A DNA stretch of 64,000 nucleotides from Rhodococcus sp. 06-235-1A (GTDB lineage Bacteria > Actinomycetota > Actinomycetes > Mycobacteriales > Mycobacteriaceae). The stretch is taken from positions 124,001-188,000 of the forward strand of contig NZ_NOYI01000021.1 in assembly GCF_002258785.1 (NCBI RefSeq). Direction: 5' to 3'. Shown piece after piece: positions 8,800 to 17,416 of the stretch. The notes below the pieces were generated by a model. It worked only from the letters and a program-made list of their open reading frames with translations, did not search any database and was not told the DNA's origin. The position numbers and the translations under genes were made by a program. The stretch's first letter is position 1. Every line of letters starts with the position of its first letter.

Positions 8800-10656
8800 T
8801 CAGCGGCCGAGCAACTTCTCCAACGCGTCGAGGACTGCCGGATCCTCGATGGTCGACGGCACGCCGTACTCCTCACCGGCGACGATCTGGCGCATCGTCT
8901 TGCGCAGGATCTTGCCCGAGCGGGTCTTCGGCAGTGCACCGACGATCGTCACGTCCCGGAAAGTCGCGAGTGCGCCGATCTGATCGCGGACCATGGCCAC
9001 CAGTTCGGTGCGCAGTTGTTCCTCGGTGATGGTCTCCCCGGCCTTGAGCACCACGTACCCACTGGGGCGCTGACCCTTGAGGTCGTCGTGAATTCCGATG
9101 ACGGCGCATTCGGCGACGGCGGGGTGGCCGGCCAGCACGGCCTCCATCGACCCGGTCGACAGGCGGTGGCCGGCCACGTTGATGACGTCGTCACTGCGGC
9201 CGAGCACGTAGACGTACTCGTCGGCGTCGATGTATCCGGAATCGCCGGTGAGGTAGTAGCCGGGGAACGTATCGAGATACGAACGCTGGAAACGTGATTC
9301 GTCGTTCCACAGACCCACCAGAGCACCGGGTGGCAGTGGTAGCTGCACGACGATGTTGCCCTCGGTGCCTGCGTCCACGGGATTGCCCGATGCATCCAGA
9401 ATGCCGACCTGGAATCCCGGCACCGGTACCGTCGGCGATCCGGGTTTGATCGGAAGTGGCTCGAGGCCGCGAAGATTGGCGCAGATCGCCCATCCGGTTT
9501 CGGTCTGCCACCAGTGGTCGACGACCGGTCGGTCGAGCGTGCGCGAAATCCATTCGTAGGTATCGGGATCGAGGCGTTCACCTGCGACGAACAGGGTCTC
9601 GAGCGAGGAGGTGTCGTACTTCTCCAGCTCGGCGGCGTGGGGATCGACCTTGCGGATGGCTCGCAACGCCGTCGGCGCGGTGAACAACGCTCGGACACCG
9701 TGATCCTGGATCACCCGCCAGAATGCGCCCGCATCGGGGGTCCCGACGGGCTTGCCCTCGTAGAGAACCGTTGTGGCACCGGCGAACAGCGGCGCATAGA
9801 CGATGTACGAATGTCCGACGACCCAGCCGACGTCGGACGCCGTCCACATCACCTGTCCGGCACCCACGTCGTAGATGTTGCGCATCGACCACGTCAGCGC
9901 GACGGCATGGCCGCCGTTGTCGCGCACCACGCCCTTGGGCTTGCCGGTCGTGCCCGAGGTGTAGAGGATGTACAGCGGATCGGTGGCGAGCACCGAAACC
10001 GGTTGGGCGGCGGGGGCGTCGGCGATGAGGGTGTCCCAGTCCAGCCAGTCGTGGTCGCCGGGAATTCCCTCGCGCGACTTCACGATCACCGACGGCGTCT
10101 TCGCGGTGGTGAGAGTCAGCGCGCGTGCCACCAAAGGGAGGTATTCGATGACGCGACCCGGCTCGAACCCGCCGCTGGCGGTGATCAGCAGGACCGGCTC
10201 GGCGTCGTCGATCCTCGCCGCGAGCTCCTTCGCCGCGAACCCGCCGAACACCACCGAATGCACTGCTCCGAGTCGAGCGCAGGCGAGCATGGCGATCACG
10301 GCCTCGGGAATCATCGGCAGGTAGATCACCACGCGGTCGCCTGGGGAGACGCCGTTGCTGCTGAGCACCCCGGCGAAACGAGCGACCTGATCGAGCAGTT
10401 CGGCGTAGGTGTAGCTGCGGGCGAGTCCGAGCATCGCCGAGTCGTAGATCAATGCGGTCCGGTCGCCGTGCCCGGCGTCGACGTGCCGGTCGAGGGCGTT
10501 GAAGCAGGTGTTCAGGCGGGCCCCGGGAAACCAGTGCGAGCCATCGAAGGCTGTGGTCGGTGGGGTGTCCCAGTCGACTCCTGCGGCGGCATCGAGCCAG
10601 AATTGCTCGCGGTTGTCGATACTGCCGTCGAACGCCTGCCGATACTCGCCACTCAT
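8800..10656 (-). CDS. prpE: Propionate--CoA ligase (PrpE-type acyl-CoA synthetase), 618 aa
   Basis: Activates propionate, and possibly acetate or other short acids, to the CoA thioester through an acyl-adenylate. The AMP-binding P-loop YTSGTTGKPKGVVRD is at 232-246, followed by NGGHAVAL, a feature that separates PrpE from acetyl-CoA synthetase. Further motifs are DVGWVVGHSYIVYAPL, WWQTETGW, YLTGDSGYIDADEYVYVLGRSDDV and the catalytic C-terminal PKTRSGKILRKTMR. The length is normal (610-640). ATG at 10656 is the natural start. It stands alone: no methylcitrate genes are in the window, but two monocarboxylate-type symporters at 46-50 kb could supply its substrate (inference). Confidence 0.93.
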   Translation of the reverse strand: MSGEYRQAFDGSIDNREQFWLDAAAGVDWDTPPTTAFDGSHWFPGARLNTCFNALDRHVDAGHGDRTALIYDSAMLGLARSYTYAELLDQVARFAGVLSSNGVSPGDRVVIYLPMIPEAVIAMLACARLGAVHSVVFGGFAAKELAARIDDAEPVLLITASGGFEPGRVIEYLPLVARALTLTTAKTPSVIVKSREGIPGDHDWLDWDTLIADAPAAQPVSVLATDPLYILYTSGTTGKPKGVVRDNGGHAVALTWSMRNIYDVGAGQVMWTASDVGWVVGHSYIVYAPLFAGATTVLYEGKPVGTPDAGAFWRVIQDHGVRALFTAPTALRAIRKVDPHAAELEKYDTSSLETLFVAGERLDPDTYEWISRTLDRPVVDHWWQTETGWAICANLRGLEPLPIKPGSPTVPVPGFQVGILDASGNPVDAGTEGNIVVQLPLPPGALVGLWNDESRFQRSYLDTFPGYYLTGDSGYIDADEYVYVLGRSDDVINVAGHRLSTGSMEAVLAGHPAVAECAVIGIHDDLKGQRPSGYVVLKAGETITEEQLRTELVAMVRDQIGALATFRDVTIVGALPKTRSGKILRKTMRQIVAGEEYGVPSTIEDPAVLDALEKLLGR

Positions 10657-10782
10657 GCTCTGGAGCGTAGTTCGAGGGTGGGGTGATTCGGGCCGGGTTG
10701 CGCACTACCGGCGACGACCGGCGGAATCCCGTCGACCGACGGTCGTAGCGTGCAACCGTGCCTATCGCGGCGGCCATGCCCT

Positions 10783-11717
10783 GTGGATATCGTCATCGAG
10801 TTGTCCACAGTTGCGAGATTGCCACTGTTGCGCAGGCTCCACAGCCGCAACGGTGTAGCAATGGGGGTTTACACGGTGCAGCAATTGGCGGCGCAAGGGC
10901 TCAGCACGAGCGCTGTGTCGAGGCGATCGCAGTCGGGGGAGCTCGTACGCCTTCTGCCGCAGGTCTACGCGACGGAGAAACCGGACTACTTCGGACTGTG
11001 CACCGGTGTGACTCTGTGGAGATCGGAAGCCGCACTGAGCCATGAAAGTGCGGCCTGGTTGTGGGGGCTGATCGAGTACGAACCGCGTCTGGTCTCTGTC
11101 ACCGTGGCCCCGAACGTCCAGTCGAGGTCGGTGCCGTGGGTTCGAATTCATCGCCGACGCCTCGTCGAGGTCCAGCTCCACCGAGGCCTGCGAGTCGTGT
11201 CATTGGAGCAGACATTCGTCGATGTCGCGACCTCGTTGTCGACGCCCGATCTCGAGAAATTCTTCGACAACGCCATCGACCATCACCTGCCGTGGCGACG
11301 GGTCGCCGCATTGTGCACCACGGCAAAAGGAATGCACGGAATGGCTGCTGTTCGGAAGCAGCTCCGAACGTGCTGCCCGAGAACACGATCCGAGCCGGAG
11401 CGCGTGGTAGCGCGGGCATTGACCGCTCGCCACTTCACGATGGAGATCAATGCGCGCGTAAAAAGTTCTACGGCGACCTGGTCGACTTTTCCGCACGAGT
11501 CATCGTCGAAATCGATGGCCGAGAGTTCCACACGGATCCCGCGACGTTCGACAACGATCGTCGACGGCAGAACGAGTTGGTACTCGATGGATGGTTGGTG
11601 CTGCGATACTCGGCCGCAACGGCGCTTGCGGACCTCGATCGCGTGGTGGACGAAATCATCACCGTGGTGCGGCGTCGCCGGAAATCGATCGCGGCAACAG
11701 ACCGTCGACTGCCCTGA
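10783..11717 (+). pseudogene. AbiEi-like/DUF559 protein, frameshifted
   Basis: Two parts of one protein lie in two frames. The N-terminal part (10783 to about 11463) has a winged-helix-like start (GVYTVQQLAAQGLSTSAV, then GELVRLLPQVYA) typical of type IV AbiEi antitoxins. The C-terminal part (about 11463-11717, the -1 frame) has the DUF559 core VIVEIDGREFH, FDNDRRRQNEL and GWLVLRYS, a Vsr-like nuclease fold. The switch falls at a run of five A at 11460-11464; one extra A would restore a 311-aa protein reading through NARVKKFYGDLVDF. Start is uncertain: GTG 10783 or ATG 10861. It may be a real pseudogene or a sequencing error. Similar intact genes are common in Rhodococcus and Mycobacterium. 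Confidence 0.8.
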
Positions 11718-11892
11718 ATACGCGCCGGCACCGGGCCTGGGTGCGCATTACCGGTGCCCACCTATGGAATTCCGTCGACCGAGCCCACTTTCGTGCACTG
11801 GTGCCCGGTCTGCGTCAAGAATCGTGGCGCAGGCGTCAAGATTGCGTCAACACCTCTGTTCGACGCCACCGCCCAGCGCAAGACTGCTTCTC

Positions 11893-12324
11893 ATGACACT
11901 TCTCGACATGCTTCCGTCTCTCGGTGCCGCCTATGTTGCGCGGTGCGATCCAGCGCTCTGGCCCGCCGATACGCATTGTGTGTGCGGCCGCATCACGGTC
12001 GACGGCGTCGCGCTGGAGGATGTGGCCGATGCGCAGGGGACTCCGGTGCAGTGGGGCTCGATTCTGGTGACTCGGGTGCGGTCGGTGATCGCCGGCGAGG
12101 TGGGTGTCGACGCCGAGTTCGGGGATCTGCTGCAGGCCGTGGTGGTCAACCGGCATTCGGTGGGTGCTGTGGTCAAGGTCGATGTGCACAGCCCAGGGCG
12201 CAGTTGCGTCAGCCCGGTGGAGCTTCCCGCCGACCTTCGTGCGGGTGATGTGCTGGCGCTCGTGACCTCGCAGGTGCACGGCGGAGCCTGCGGTCGTTCC
12301 GCAGGCTCCACTCCGGTCTCGTAG
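11893..12324 (+). CDS. Uncharacterised protein, 143 aa
   Basis: I do not recognise this family. The protein starts MTLLDMLPSLGAAYVARCDP, has a CVCG motif near residue 30, and is rich in valine and beta-type sequence in the middle (ILVTRVRSVIAGEVGVDAEF). No signal peptide or membrane helix is seen. Third codon positions are G/C-rich, supporting a real gene. Its last 11 codons lie inside the left arm of a 23-bp inverted repeat (12292-12314), so the C-terminal SAGSTPVS tail has been supplied by repeat DNA. It is convergent with accD3. Confidence 0.6.
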   Translation: MTLLDMLPSLGAAYVARCDPALWPADTHCVCGRITVDGVALEDVADAQGTPVQWGSILVTRVRSVIAGEVGVDAEFGDLLQAVVVNRHSVGAVVKVDVHSPGRSCVSPVELPADLRAGDVLALVTSQVHGGACGRSAGSTPVS

Positions 12325-12362
12325 CAGGGGGCGAGGCGGGAGTGGAGCCTGCGGAACGACCC
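12292..12362. repeat. 23-bp perfect inverted repeat around the end of the 11893 gene
   Basis: Arms 12292-12314 and 12340-12362 are perfect reverse complements with a 25-nt loop. The unit starts GGTCGTTCCGCAGG and ends CTCCACTCC. The left arm is coding for the upstream gene. The pair sits between convergent genes and may terminate transcription from both sides. The same 23 bases recur once at 19970-19992. Confidence 0.85.
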
Positions 12363-12394
12363 GAAGGCACCTCGCTCACATGCGGCGGAGCCGC

Positions 12395-13879
12395 TCATCC
12401 CAGCGTGCGGTAGCGGCCGAGTCTGGATTGCGCGCGGGTGGCGGAGTCGATGGTCGACAGCACGCGTAGTTCGCGGACGATAGCATCGGCGACTCGTGCG
12501 GAGAATGCAGCGGGCTCGTCGGCAGCGTCAGGAAGTTCAGGGACGATCGCGTCGACGATGCCGTCGCGCAGCAGATCGACCGAGCGGATGCCCTGCGCCT
12601 CGGCCATGTCCGGGGCGTGAGCGGTGTCGCGGTGCACGATGGCACTGGCGCCCTCTGGCGGAAGTGGTGCGAGCCACGCGTTCTGGGCGCACAGCACTCG
12701 GTCGGCGGGTAGAAGCGCGAGCGCTCCACCGCCGGTGCCCTGGCCGAGCAGAACCGACACCGTCGGGGTGTCGACGGTGACCAGGTCGGAGATCGATCGC
12801 GCGATTTCCGGTGCCAGGCCGCCTTCCTCGGCTTCCTTGGACAATGCGGCACCGAAGGTGTCGATCACCAGTACGAGCGGGATACGTAGTTCCTCGGCGA
12901 GACGCATTCCCCGTCGAGCCTCGCGCAGTGCCGCCGGACCCATCGTGGCGGTGGCGGTGCTGCTGCTCCGGTCGTTGCCGAACAGCACGCAGGAGACTCC
13001 ACGGATGCGGCACAGCGACAACAGAATCGAGGTATCGGCCTCGCCCTGACCGGTGCCGCTGAGTGGAACGTGTTCGCTGGCAGTGTGTTCGATGAGTTGC
13101 CGAATGCCTGGCCGGTCGGTGCGGCGGGACGACTGCACCGAATGCCACGCCGAATTCTCGGGGATTTCAACCGGTTCCTCGCCGGCATCCTGGGGCCACA
13201 CGGCGGCGTCGACGATCACGCGAAGTGCGCGGATCAACAAGTGGCGCAGGTGATCCACCGGCACCACACCGTCGATGACGCCGTGCTGGTAGAGGTTCTC
13301 GGCGGTCTGGACGCCGTCGGGAAACGGCTTGTCGTACAACGCCTGATAGACGCGGGGCCCGAGGAACCCGATGAGGGCGCCCGGCTCGGCCACGGTGATG
13401 TGAGCAAGCGACCCCCAAGATGCGAACACGCCTCCGGTCGTCGGATTCCGGAGGTACACCAGGTACGGCAGGTGCGCCGCCTTGTGCGCGGTGACGGCGG
13501 CGGCGATCTTGACCATCTGAACGAAGGCGAGTGTGCCCTCCTGCATGCGCGTGCCACCGGAGGTAGGGGAGGCGATGAGCGGCAGCCCCTCGGCGGTGGC
13601 GCGTTCGATCGCGGAGGTGATGCGCTCGGCCGCAGCAACGCCGATGGAGCCGGCGAGAAATGCGAACTCGCACGCGATGATCACCACGCGTCGCCCGTCG
13701 ATGGTGCCCTCGCCCGTCACCACCGACTCGTCGATGCCGCTCTTCTTCCGAGCCTTGGCAAGGTCCCTCAGATAGGACTCCCCAGGATGGACGTCCACCG
13801 GCGTGGAGTCCCAGGACACGAACGATCCGCCGTCGAGAACGGAATCGAGAATCTCGGCGGCGGACGTCCGTGGGCTCAT
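12395..13879 (-). CDS. accD3: Acyl-CoA carboxylase carboxyltransferase, AccD3-like, 494 aa
   Basis: Transfers the carboxyl group from carboxybiotin to an acyl-CoA, giving malonyl-CoA-type extender units. Two crotonase-fold halves are fused in one chain. The N half has TSGGTRMQEG and TTGGVFASWGSLA, which form an oxyanion hole. The C half has DTFGAALSKEAEEGGLA and GQGTGGGALALLPADR. There is no zinc-binding cysteine cluster. The length nearly matches M. tuberculosis AccD3 (Rv0904c, 495 aa), which also sits between prrA and echA6. It starts 9 bp after the stop of the NatB-like permease gene on the same strand, so it may be last in that operon. A biotin carboxylase partner is not in the window. 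Confidence 0.9.
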   Translation of the reverse strand: MSPRTSAAEILDSVLDGGSFVSWDSTPVDVHPGESYLRDLAKARKKSGIDESVVTGEGTIDGRRVVIIACEFAFLAGSIGVAAAERITSAIERATAEGLPLIASPTSGGTRMQEGTLAFVQMVKIAAAVTAHKAAHLPYLVYLRNPTTGGVFASWGSLAHITVAEPGALIGFLGPRVYQALYDKPFPDGVQTAENLYQHGVIDGVVPVDHLRHLLIRALRVIVDAAVWPQDAGEEPVEIPENSAWHSVQSSRRTDRPGIRQLIEHTASEHVPLSGTGQGEADTSILLSLCRIRGVSCVLFGNDRSSSTATATMGPAALREARRGMRLAEELRIPLVLVIDTFGAALSKEAEEGGLAPEIARSISDLVTVDTPTVSVLLGQGTGGGALALLPADRVLCAQNAWLAPLPPEGASAIVHRDTAHAPDMAEAQGIRSVDLLRDGIVDAIVPELPDAADEPAAFSARVADAIVRELRVLSTIDSATRAQSRLGRYRTLG

Positions 13880-13888
13880 GGAAGAACC

Positions 13889-15088
13889 CTAGCGAGCAAA
13901 CGCTTCCTTCCACGAGACGGTCTTGCCGATCCGAAGAATGGAACGCTGGTAGATCTTCGCCGCACCCATCGCGAGGATCGCGGTGGTGATCACCATCAGG
14001 ACTGCCGAACCGATGATCTGCACCGGCGAGGTCACGCCGGCGGCGATGCGCAACGGCATCATGATCGCGGAGAACGGTGGGATCCAGCTCAATGTGTTCG
14101 CGAGTGTGCTCTCCGGATCGCTGACGGAATAGAAGGCGGCGAAGAACATTGCCATGATCAGGATCAGCAACGGCATTGTCGTCGAGTTCACGTCCTCCTG
14201 CCGCGAGACCATCGAGCCGCCCGCCGCGTAGAGCACTGCGAAGAACGCGAAGCCCAGGATGAACCAGGCCAACGTAGCAGCGAAGACACTCACCGCAGCG
14301 CCGGTGACGGTGAGTACGCCAGTGCCCAATCCTGCTCCCACACCGGCAATTCCGTACAGGGCGAGCTGCAGGATGCCGACGGCACCGATGCCGAGGATCT
14401 TGCCCCACAGCAGCTGCAGGGGGCGAACGGTGGAGAGCAGCAGTTCGACCACGCGTGAGGACTTCTCTTCGACGACGCCCATCGCGACGTACATACCGAA
14501 GCCGATGATCTGGGCGTACAGCAGGAACACGGCCGACAAGGCCAGAGCGGTCCGCTGACCGGCCTCGGGGTCCGGCGGATCGATCGCGTCGACGGTGACC
14601 GTAGCGGCACTTGTTGCAGCCCCGAGTTCGCTGCGATCGACGCCCTGTTGTGCCAGTGCAGCATTCGTGGCCTGTGTTGCAACACTGCCTTCGACGACGG
14701 CACGCAACGTGCCGGTCAGGTCGGACTCGGTGACGGCTGTGTATGCGCCTGCGGTTCCGTCCGGAACCAGCGCCACGTCGAGATCTCCCGATTCGACGCC
14801 GCTGCGTGCGGCCCCGGCGTCGGCGATCTCGCGAACCTCGACCGGAGACCCGACGGCGTCGCCGGTTGCTTCCACCACGGCAGCGATGGACTGGTCGCCG
14901 GCGATGCCGATGACGTCGCGCTCTTCGTCACCGCTGCCGGAGAAGATCGAGAATGCGATGATGCCGCCGACGATGACGGCCAGGATGATCACGTTGCTGA
15001 TGACGAAGCTCTTCTTCATCACCTGAACGGTGAACTCGCGCTTGGCGATCAGTGACACCGCGCTGAAGGAATTCAGTTGTGAGCTCAT
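13889..15088 (-). CDS. ABC-2 type permease, NatB-like, 399 aa
   Basis: Membrane half of an ABC exporter. A first helix at about 28-48 is followed by a large external domain of about 150 residues (GSGDEERDVIG ... DPEAGQ), then five to six helices starting near residue 185. GMYVAMGVVEEKSSRVVELLLSTVRP matches the coupling region of the NatB/ABC-2 family. The start ATG at 15088 overlaps the ATPase stop as ATGA. NatAB was first known as a Na+ exporter in Bacillus, but actinobacterial members are mostly of unknown substrate. Confidence 0.9.
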   Translation of the reverse strand: MSSQLNSFSAVSLIAKREFTVQVMKKSFVISNVIILAVIVGGIIAFSIFSGSGDEERDVIGIAGDQSIAAVVEATGDAVGSPVEVREIADAGAARSGVESGDLDVALVPDGTAGAYTAVTESDLTGTLRAVVEGSVATQATNAALAQQGVDRSELGAATSAATVTVDAIDPPDPEAGQRTALALSAVFLLYAQIIGFGMYVAMGVVEEKSSRVVELLLSTVRPLQLLWGKILGIGAVGILQLALYGIAGVGAGLGTGVLTVTGAAVSVFAATLAWFILGFAFFAVLYAAGGSMVSRQEDVNSTTMPLLILIMAMFFAAFYSVSDPESTLANTLSWIPPFSAIMMPLRIAAGVTSPVQIIGSAVLMVITTAILAMGAAKIYQRSILRIGKTVSWKEAFAR

Positions 15089-15978
15089 GCCACTACCGCC
15101 TCTCGGAACAGGTCGCTCAGGGAAGGTTTCTGGATGGAGAATTCGTGTACCGGTCCGGTCGCCAGCGCGGCCCGCAGGACAGATTGGTCGTCGGCTCCCG
15201 GTGCCAATCCCAGAACGGTGATGCCGTCGCTCTGACCGAGGATGCTCACTCCGTCGATGCCCGACGCCCATCCGGGGGCCGCGTTCGGTGCGTGGACGTG
15301 TAGGTGCGAATCGCCCGATCCGCGTAGTTCGTCTACGGTGCCGACGGCTTTCATCGAGCCGGAGGCGATGATGCCGACGCGGTCGCACAGGCGTTGCACC
15401 AGGTCGAGCTGGTGGCTCGAGAACACCACCGGTACTCCAGCAGCTGCTTTTTCGCGTAGGACCTCGCTCATGACGTCGACGGCGATCGGGTCGAGTCCGG
15501 AGAATGGCTCGTCCAGGACCAGAACTGCGGGGTCGTGCACCAGCGCTGCGGCCAACTGCACGCGCTGCTGATTACCCAGGCTCAATGCGTCGACGGTGTC
15601 GTTGACGCGCTGATCGATGCCGAGACGTTCGGTCCAGCGGATAACAGCTGCCTTGGCGTCCTTGGACGACAACCCGTGTAGTTCGGCCATGTAGGCCAAC
15701 TGCGGGCCCACCTTCATCTTCGGATACAGCCCACGCTCCTCCGGCATGTAGCCGATGGTGCGGCGGACGTCGAGGTCGACAGGCTTGCCGCCCAACAGAA
15801 CCTGGCCGGAATCTGCCGACAGGACTCCCAGCGCGATGCGCATCGTGGTGGTCTTGCCCGCGCCGTTGCTGCCGACGAAGCCGAACAGCTCGCCCGGCCG
15901 GACGTCGAAGCTGAGGTTGTCCAGGGCGATCTTGTCGCCGTATCTCTTGGAGACGGAGTCGATCGTGAGGGTGCTCAT
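15085..15978 (-). CDS. ABC transporter ATPase, NatA-like, 297 aa
   Basis: Powers the NatB-like permease encoded directly downstream. The Walker A motif is GSNGAGKTTT (about 36-45), the signature is LSLGNQQRVQLA rather than LSGGQ, which is typical of the NatA branch, and Walker B is VLVLDEPFSGLDP followed by the H-loop SSHQ. The C-terminal domain of about 80 residues (after DELRGSG) is an accessory domain of exporter ATPases. It starts 16 bp after the membrane-protein gene at 15995 and overlaps the permease gene by 4 bp, so the four genes from 16815 down form one operon. Confidence 0.93.
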   Translation of the reverse strand: MSTLTIDSVSKRYGDKIALDNLSFDVRPGELFGFVGSNGAGKTTTMRIALGVLSADSGQVLLGGKPVDLDVRRTIGYMPEERGLYPKMKVGPQLAYMAELHGLSSKDAKAAVIRWTERLGIDQRVNDTVDALSLGNQQRVQLAAALVHDPAVLVLDEPFSGLDPIAVDVMSEVLREKAAAGVPVVFSSHQLDLVQRLCDRVGIIASGSMKAVGTVDELRGSGDSHLHVHAPNAAPGWASGIDGVSILGQSDGITVLGLAPGADDQSVLRAALATGPVHEFSIQKPSLSDLFREAVVA

Positions 15979-15994
15979 GGTGCCCTTTCGGTCG

Positions 15995-16546
15995 TTACTT
16001 CGGATCGAAATCTTCGGTGTCTTCTGGTTCGGGGTCAGGGGTGATCCACGCGAGAATGATTGCCGGTGCGCACCCGCCGCCCAGCAGAGCAGCGAGCGTC
16101 CACAGAGCTCCGGCGTAGGCCAGGTTCTCGTTGTCGTACGCTCCCGACAGCACGATCAGGACCAGAAGTGCCACCATCACCAGGGCCTGAGTGACGGTGA
16201 GGCCGATCGATCGTGCTTCGTTGCGCTGCTGCACTTCCCATTCGTCGAGTGCGCCCACCGGTGCATCGCTGTGGCGACGGGACACTGTTTGCAGCGTCGT
16301 CCACGCGACGAGAAACATCACGGTGGCCGGAATCCATGCGATCGGTGCCCACCGGGAGAACAGTGACCAAACGGCAACCACCAACAGGGTGAGCAAGGAC
16401 GCCATCAAGAAGGCGGCGAGTATGCGACGGCGTTTCTGCGTGCGCCAGTTCGGAAGCCAGTGACGGGTTTTCGCGTCGTTCTCGAGGAATCGCCGGGTGC
16501 GGTAGGCCTGATAGCGGGTGAGGATGTCGGAGCCGGGCGTAGTCAT
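15995..16546 (-). CDS. Uncharacterised membrane protein, 183 aa
   Basis: Four hydrophobic helices are visible in two pairs: about 45-62 and 68-86, then about 122-138 and 145-168, with a charged linker between (SRRHSDAPVGALDEWEVQQRNEA). The N-terminus is basic and the C-terminus is very acidic (DPEPEDTEDFDPK). The ATG at 16546 overlaps the stop of the XRE regulator as ATGA. Pairs of a small XRE regulator and a DUF2178-like or similar four-helix membrane protein are common in Gram-positive bacteria, and here the pair precedes an ABC exporter. Function is unknown. Confidence 0.8.
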   Translation of the reverse strand: MTTPGSDILTRYQAYRTRRFLENDAKTRHWLPNWRTQKRRRILAAFLMASLLTLLVVAVWSLFSRWAPIAWIPATVMFLVAWTTLQTVSRRHSDAPVGALDEWEVQQRNEARSIGLTVTQALVMVALLVLIVLSGAYDNENLAYAGALWTLAALLGGGCAPAIILAWITPDPEPEDTEDFDPK

Positions 16547-16815
16547 CGATCCTTCTCCCTTCGGAAGAGTTCGGCCGAGAGTGGTCCGAGTTCGGTGCGC
16601 GAGAACACTGCTTCGATCGGCAGGTCGAAGACGTCGCAGATGCGCATCGCAAGGTCGAGGCTCGGGTAGTGGTCGCCTCGTTCGAGGGCACCCACTGTCT
16701 GGGGATTCACTTCGACGAGTTCGGCGAGTTGCGCGCGGCTCATCTTTCGTTCTGCCCGCAGAACACCCACCCTGTTGAAGATCGGGAGCACGGTACCGCG
16801 CTTGATGGGGCTCAT
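16543..16815 (-). CDS. XRE-family transcriptional regulator, 90 aa
   Basis: A short DNA-binding protein made of little more than one helix-turn-helix (about residues 18-72: LRAERKMSRAQLAELVEVNPQTVGALERG). It resembles the YozG/Cro-like group that sits next to membrane-protein genes. A linker and helix follow (DLPIEAVFSRTELGPL). ATG at 16815 is used; the AT-rich 64-bp gap upstream, with TTGACA on this strand at 16852-16847, is the likely promoter, although no well-spaced -10 was found. First gene of the operon that ends with the NatAB-like exporter or accD3; it probably regulates this operon. Confidence 0.9.
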   Translation of the reverse strand: MSPIKRGTVLPIFNRVGVLRAERKMSRAQLAELVEVNPQTVGALERGDHYPSLDLAMRICDVFDLPIEAVFSRTELGPLSAELFRREKDR

Positions 16816-16879
16816 GACAATGAAGTGTTGTATAAACCCAACGATGTGTCAACCAGTAATAACAAATTTGTTGGTATGG

Positions 16880-17335
16880 CTACAGGCTCTGCTGTTCGCG
16901 AGCTGCCACGACGACCGCATGCATGGTCGTCAGAAACTCGTCGATCGTTGCCCGCTGATCGGGTGTGAAGCGTGCGAGTTCGTCGACGGCCCGGCCGATG
17001 ACGGGGCCGAAGAACGTGGTGCCGAGTTCCGACGCGTGAGCGGTCACGCGCAGCAGTACTCGCCGACGATCGGATGGGTCTGCTTCGCGTGATACCAACT
17101 TGCGCTTGCTCATTCGATCAACCAGGGCGGTGACGGATGCCGATTCGAGGCCCAGCTGTCCGCCGAGCCAGCCGGGTGTGGCACGCGTTCCGGCTCGGTC
17201 GGCATCGAGAAGGCAGATCAACGCGCGGATGTCTGTCGGGTGAAGTGAGTGCCTCTGGGCGAAGTCTGCGCCGAGGAGATCGAGCTCGACGGTGAGCGCT
17301 CGCAACCGATGCACGGCGGTGACAGGTTCGGTCAT
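16880..17335 (-). CDS. MarR-family transcriptional regulator, 151 aa
   Basis: A winged-helix regulator that usually works as a dimer and is released from DNA by a small ligand. It has the expected layout: an N-terminal helix (VHRLRALTVELDLL), the recognition region GWLGGQLGLESASVTALVDRM (about 74-94), and the wing READPSDRRRVLLRVT. The ATG at 17335 gives the family length; the frame is open to 17377. It is divergent from the alpha/beta-hydrolase gene at 17417, and a 27-bp palindrome in the 81-bp gap is its likely operator, controlling both genes. Confidence 0.93.
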   Translation of the reverse strand: MTEPVTAVHRLRALTVELDLLGADFAQRHSLHPTDIRALICLLDADRAGTRATPGWLGGQLGLESASVTALVDRMSKRKLVSREADPSDRRRVLLRVTAHASELGTTFFGPVIGRAVDELARFTPDQRATIDEFLTTMHAVVVAAREQQSL

Positions 17336-17380
17336 GTGCTGATCCCTCGGGAGACGCTGGACGTGAAGTCTCTCCATTGT

Positions 17381-17407
17381 CTATTATCTCGATCATCGAG
17401 AGAATAG
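17381..17407. promoter_or_regulatory. Palindromic operator, probable MarR site
   Basis: Half-sites CTATTATCTCGAT (17381-17393) and ATCGAGAGAATAG (17395-17407) are reverse complements except at one position, with one central base. The palindrome ends nine bases before the GTG of the hydrolase gene and 45 bases from the divergent marR start. A bound dimer would block hydrolase expression and probably marR itself. Confidence 0.75.
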
Positions 17408-17416
17408 AGGGTTGCC

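Noticed and set aside
9514..10686. A 390-codon open frame on the plus strand opposite prpE
   Set aside because: Its product is Arg/His-rich with no known motif, and the opposite strand encodes a complete PrpE. Similar long antisense frames at 13070-14458, 20871-22394, 35626-37005 and 38032-39603 are rejected for the same reason: they are by-products of the high-GC codon bias.
11458..11466. Programmed -1 frameshift at AAAAAG
   Set aside because: A full X-XXY-YYZ heptamer needs six A before G and no clear downstream stem or upstream Shine-Dalgarno stimulator was seen. A simple one-base loss explains the data better.
16829..16852. Sigma-70 promoter for the XRE operon (TTGACA with TATACA on the minus strand)
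   Set aside because: The spacing between the two hexamers is only 12 nt, too short for a standard promoter; kept only as an AT-rich candidate region.
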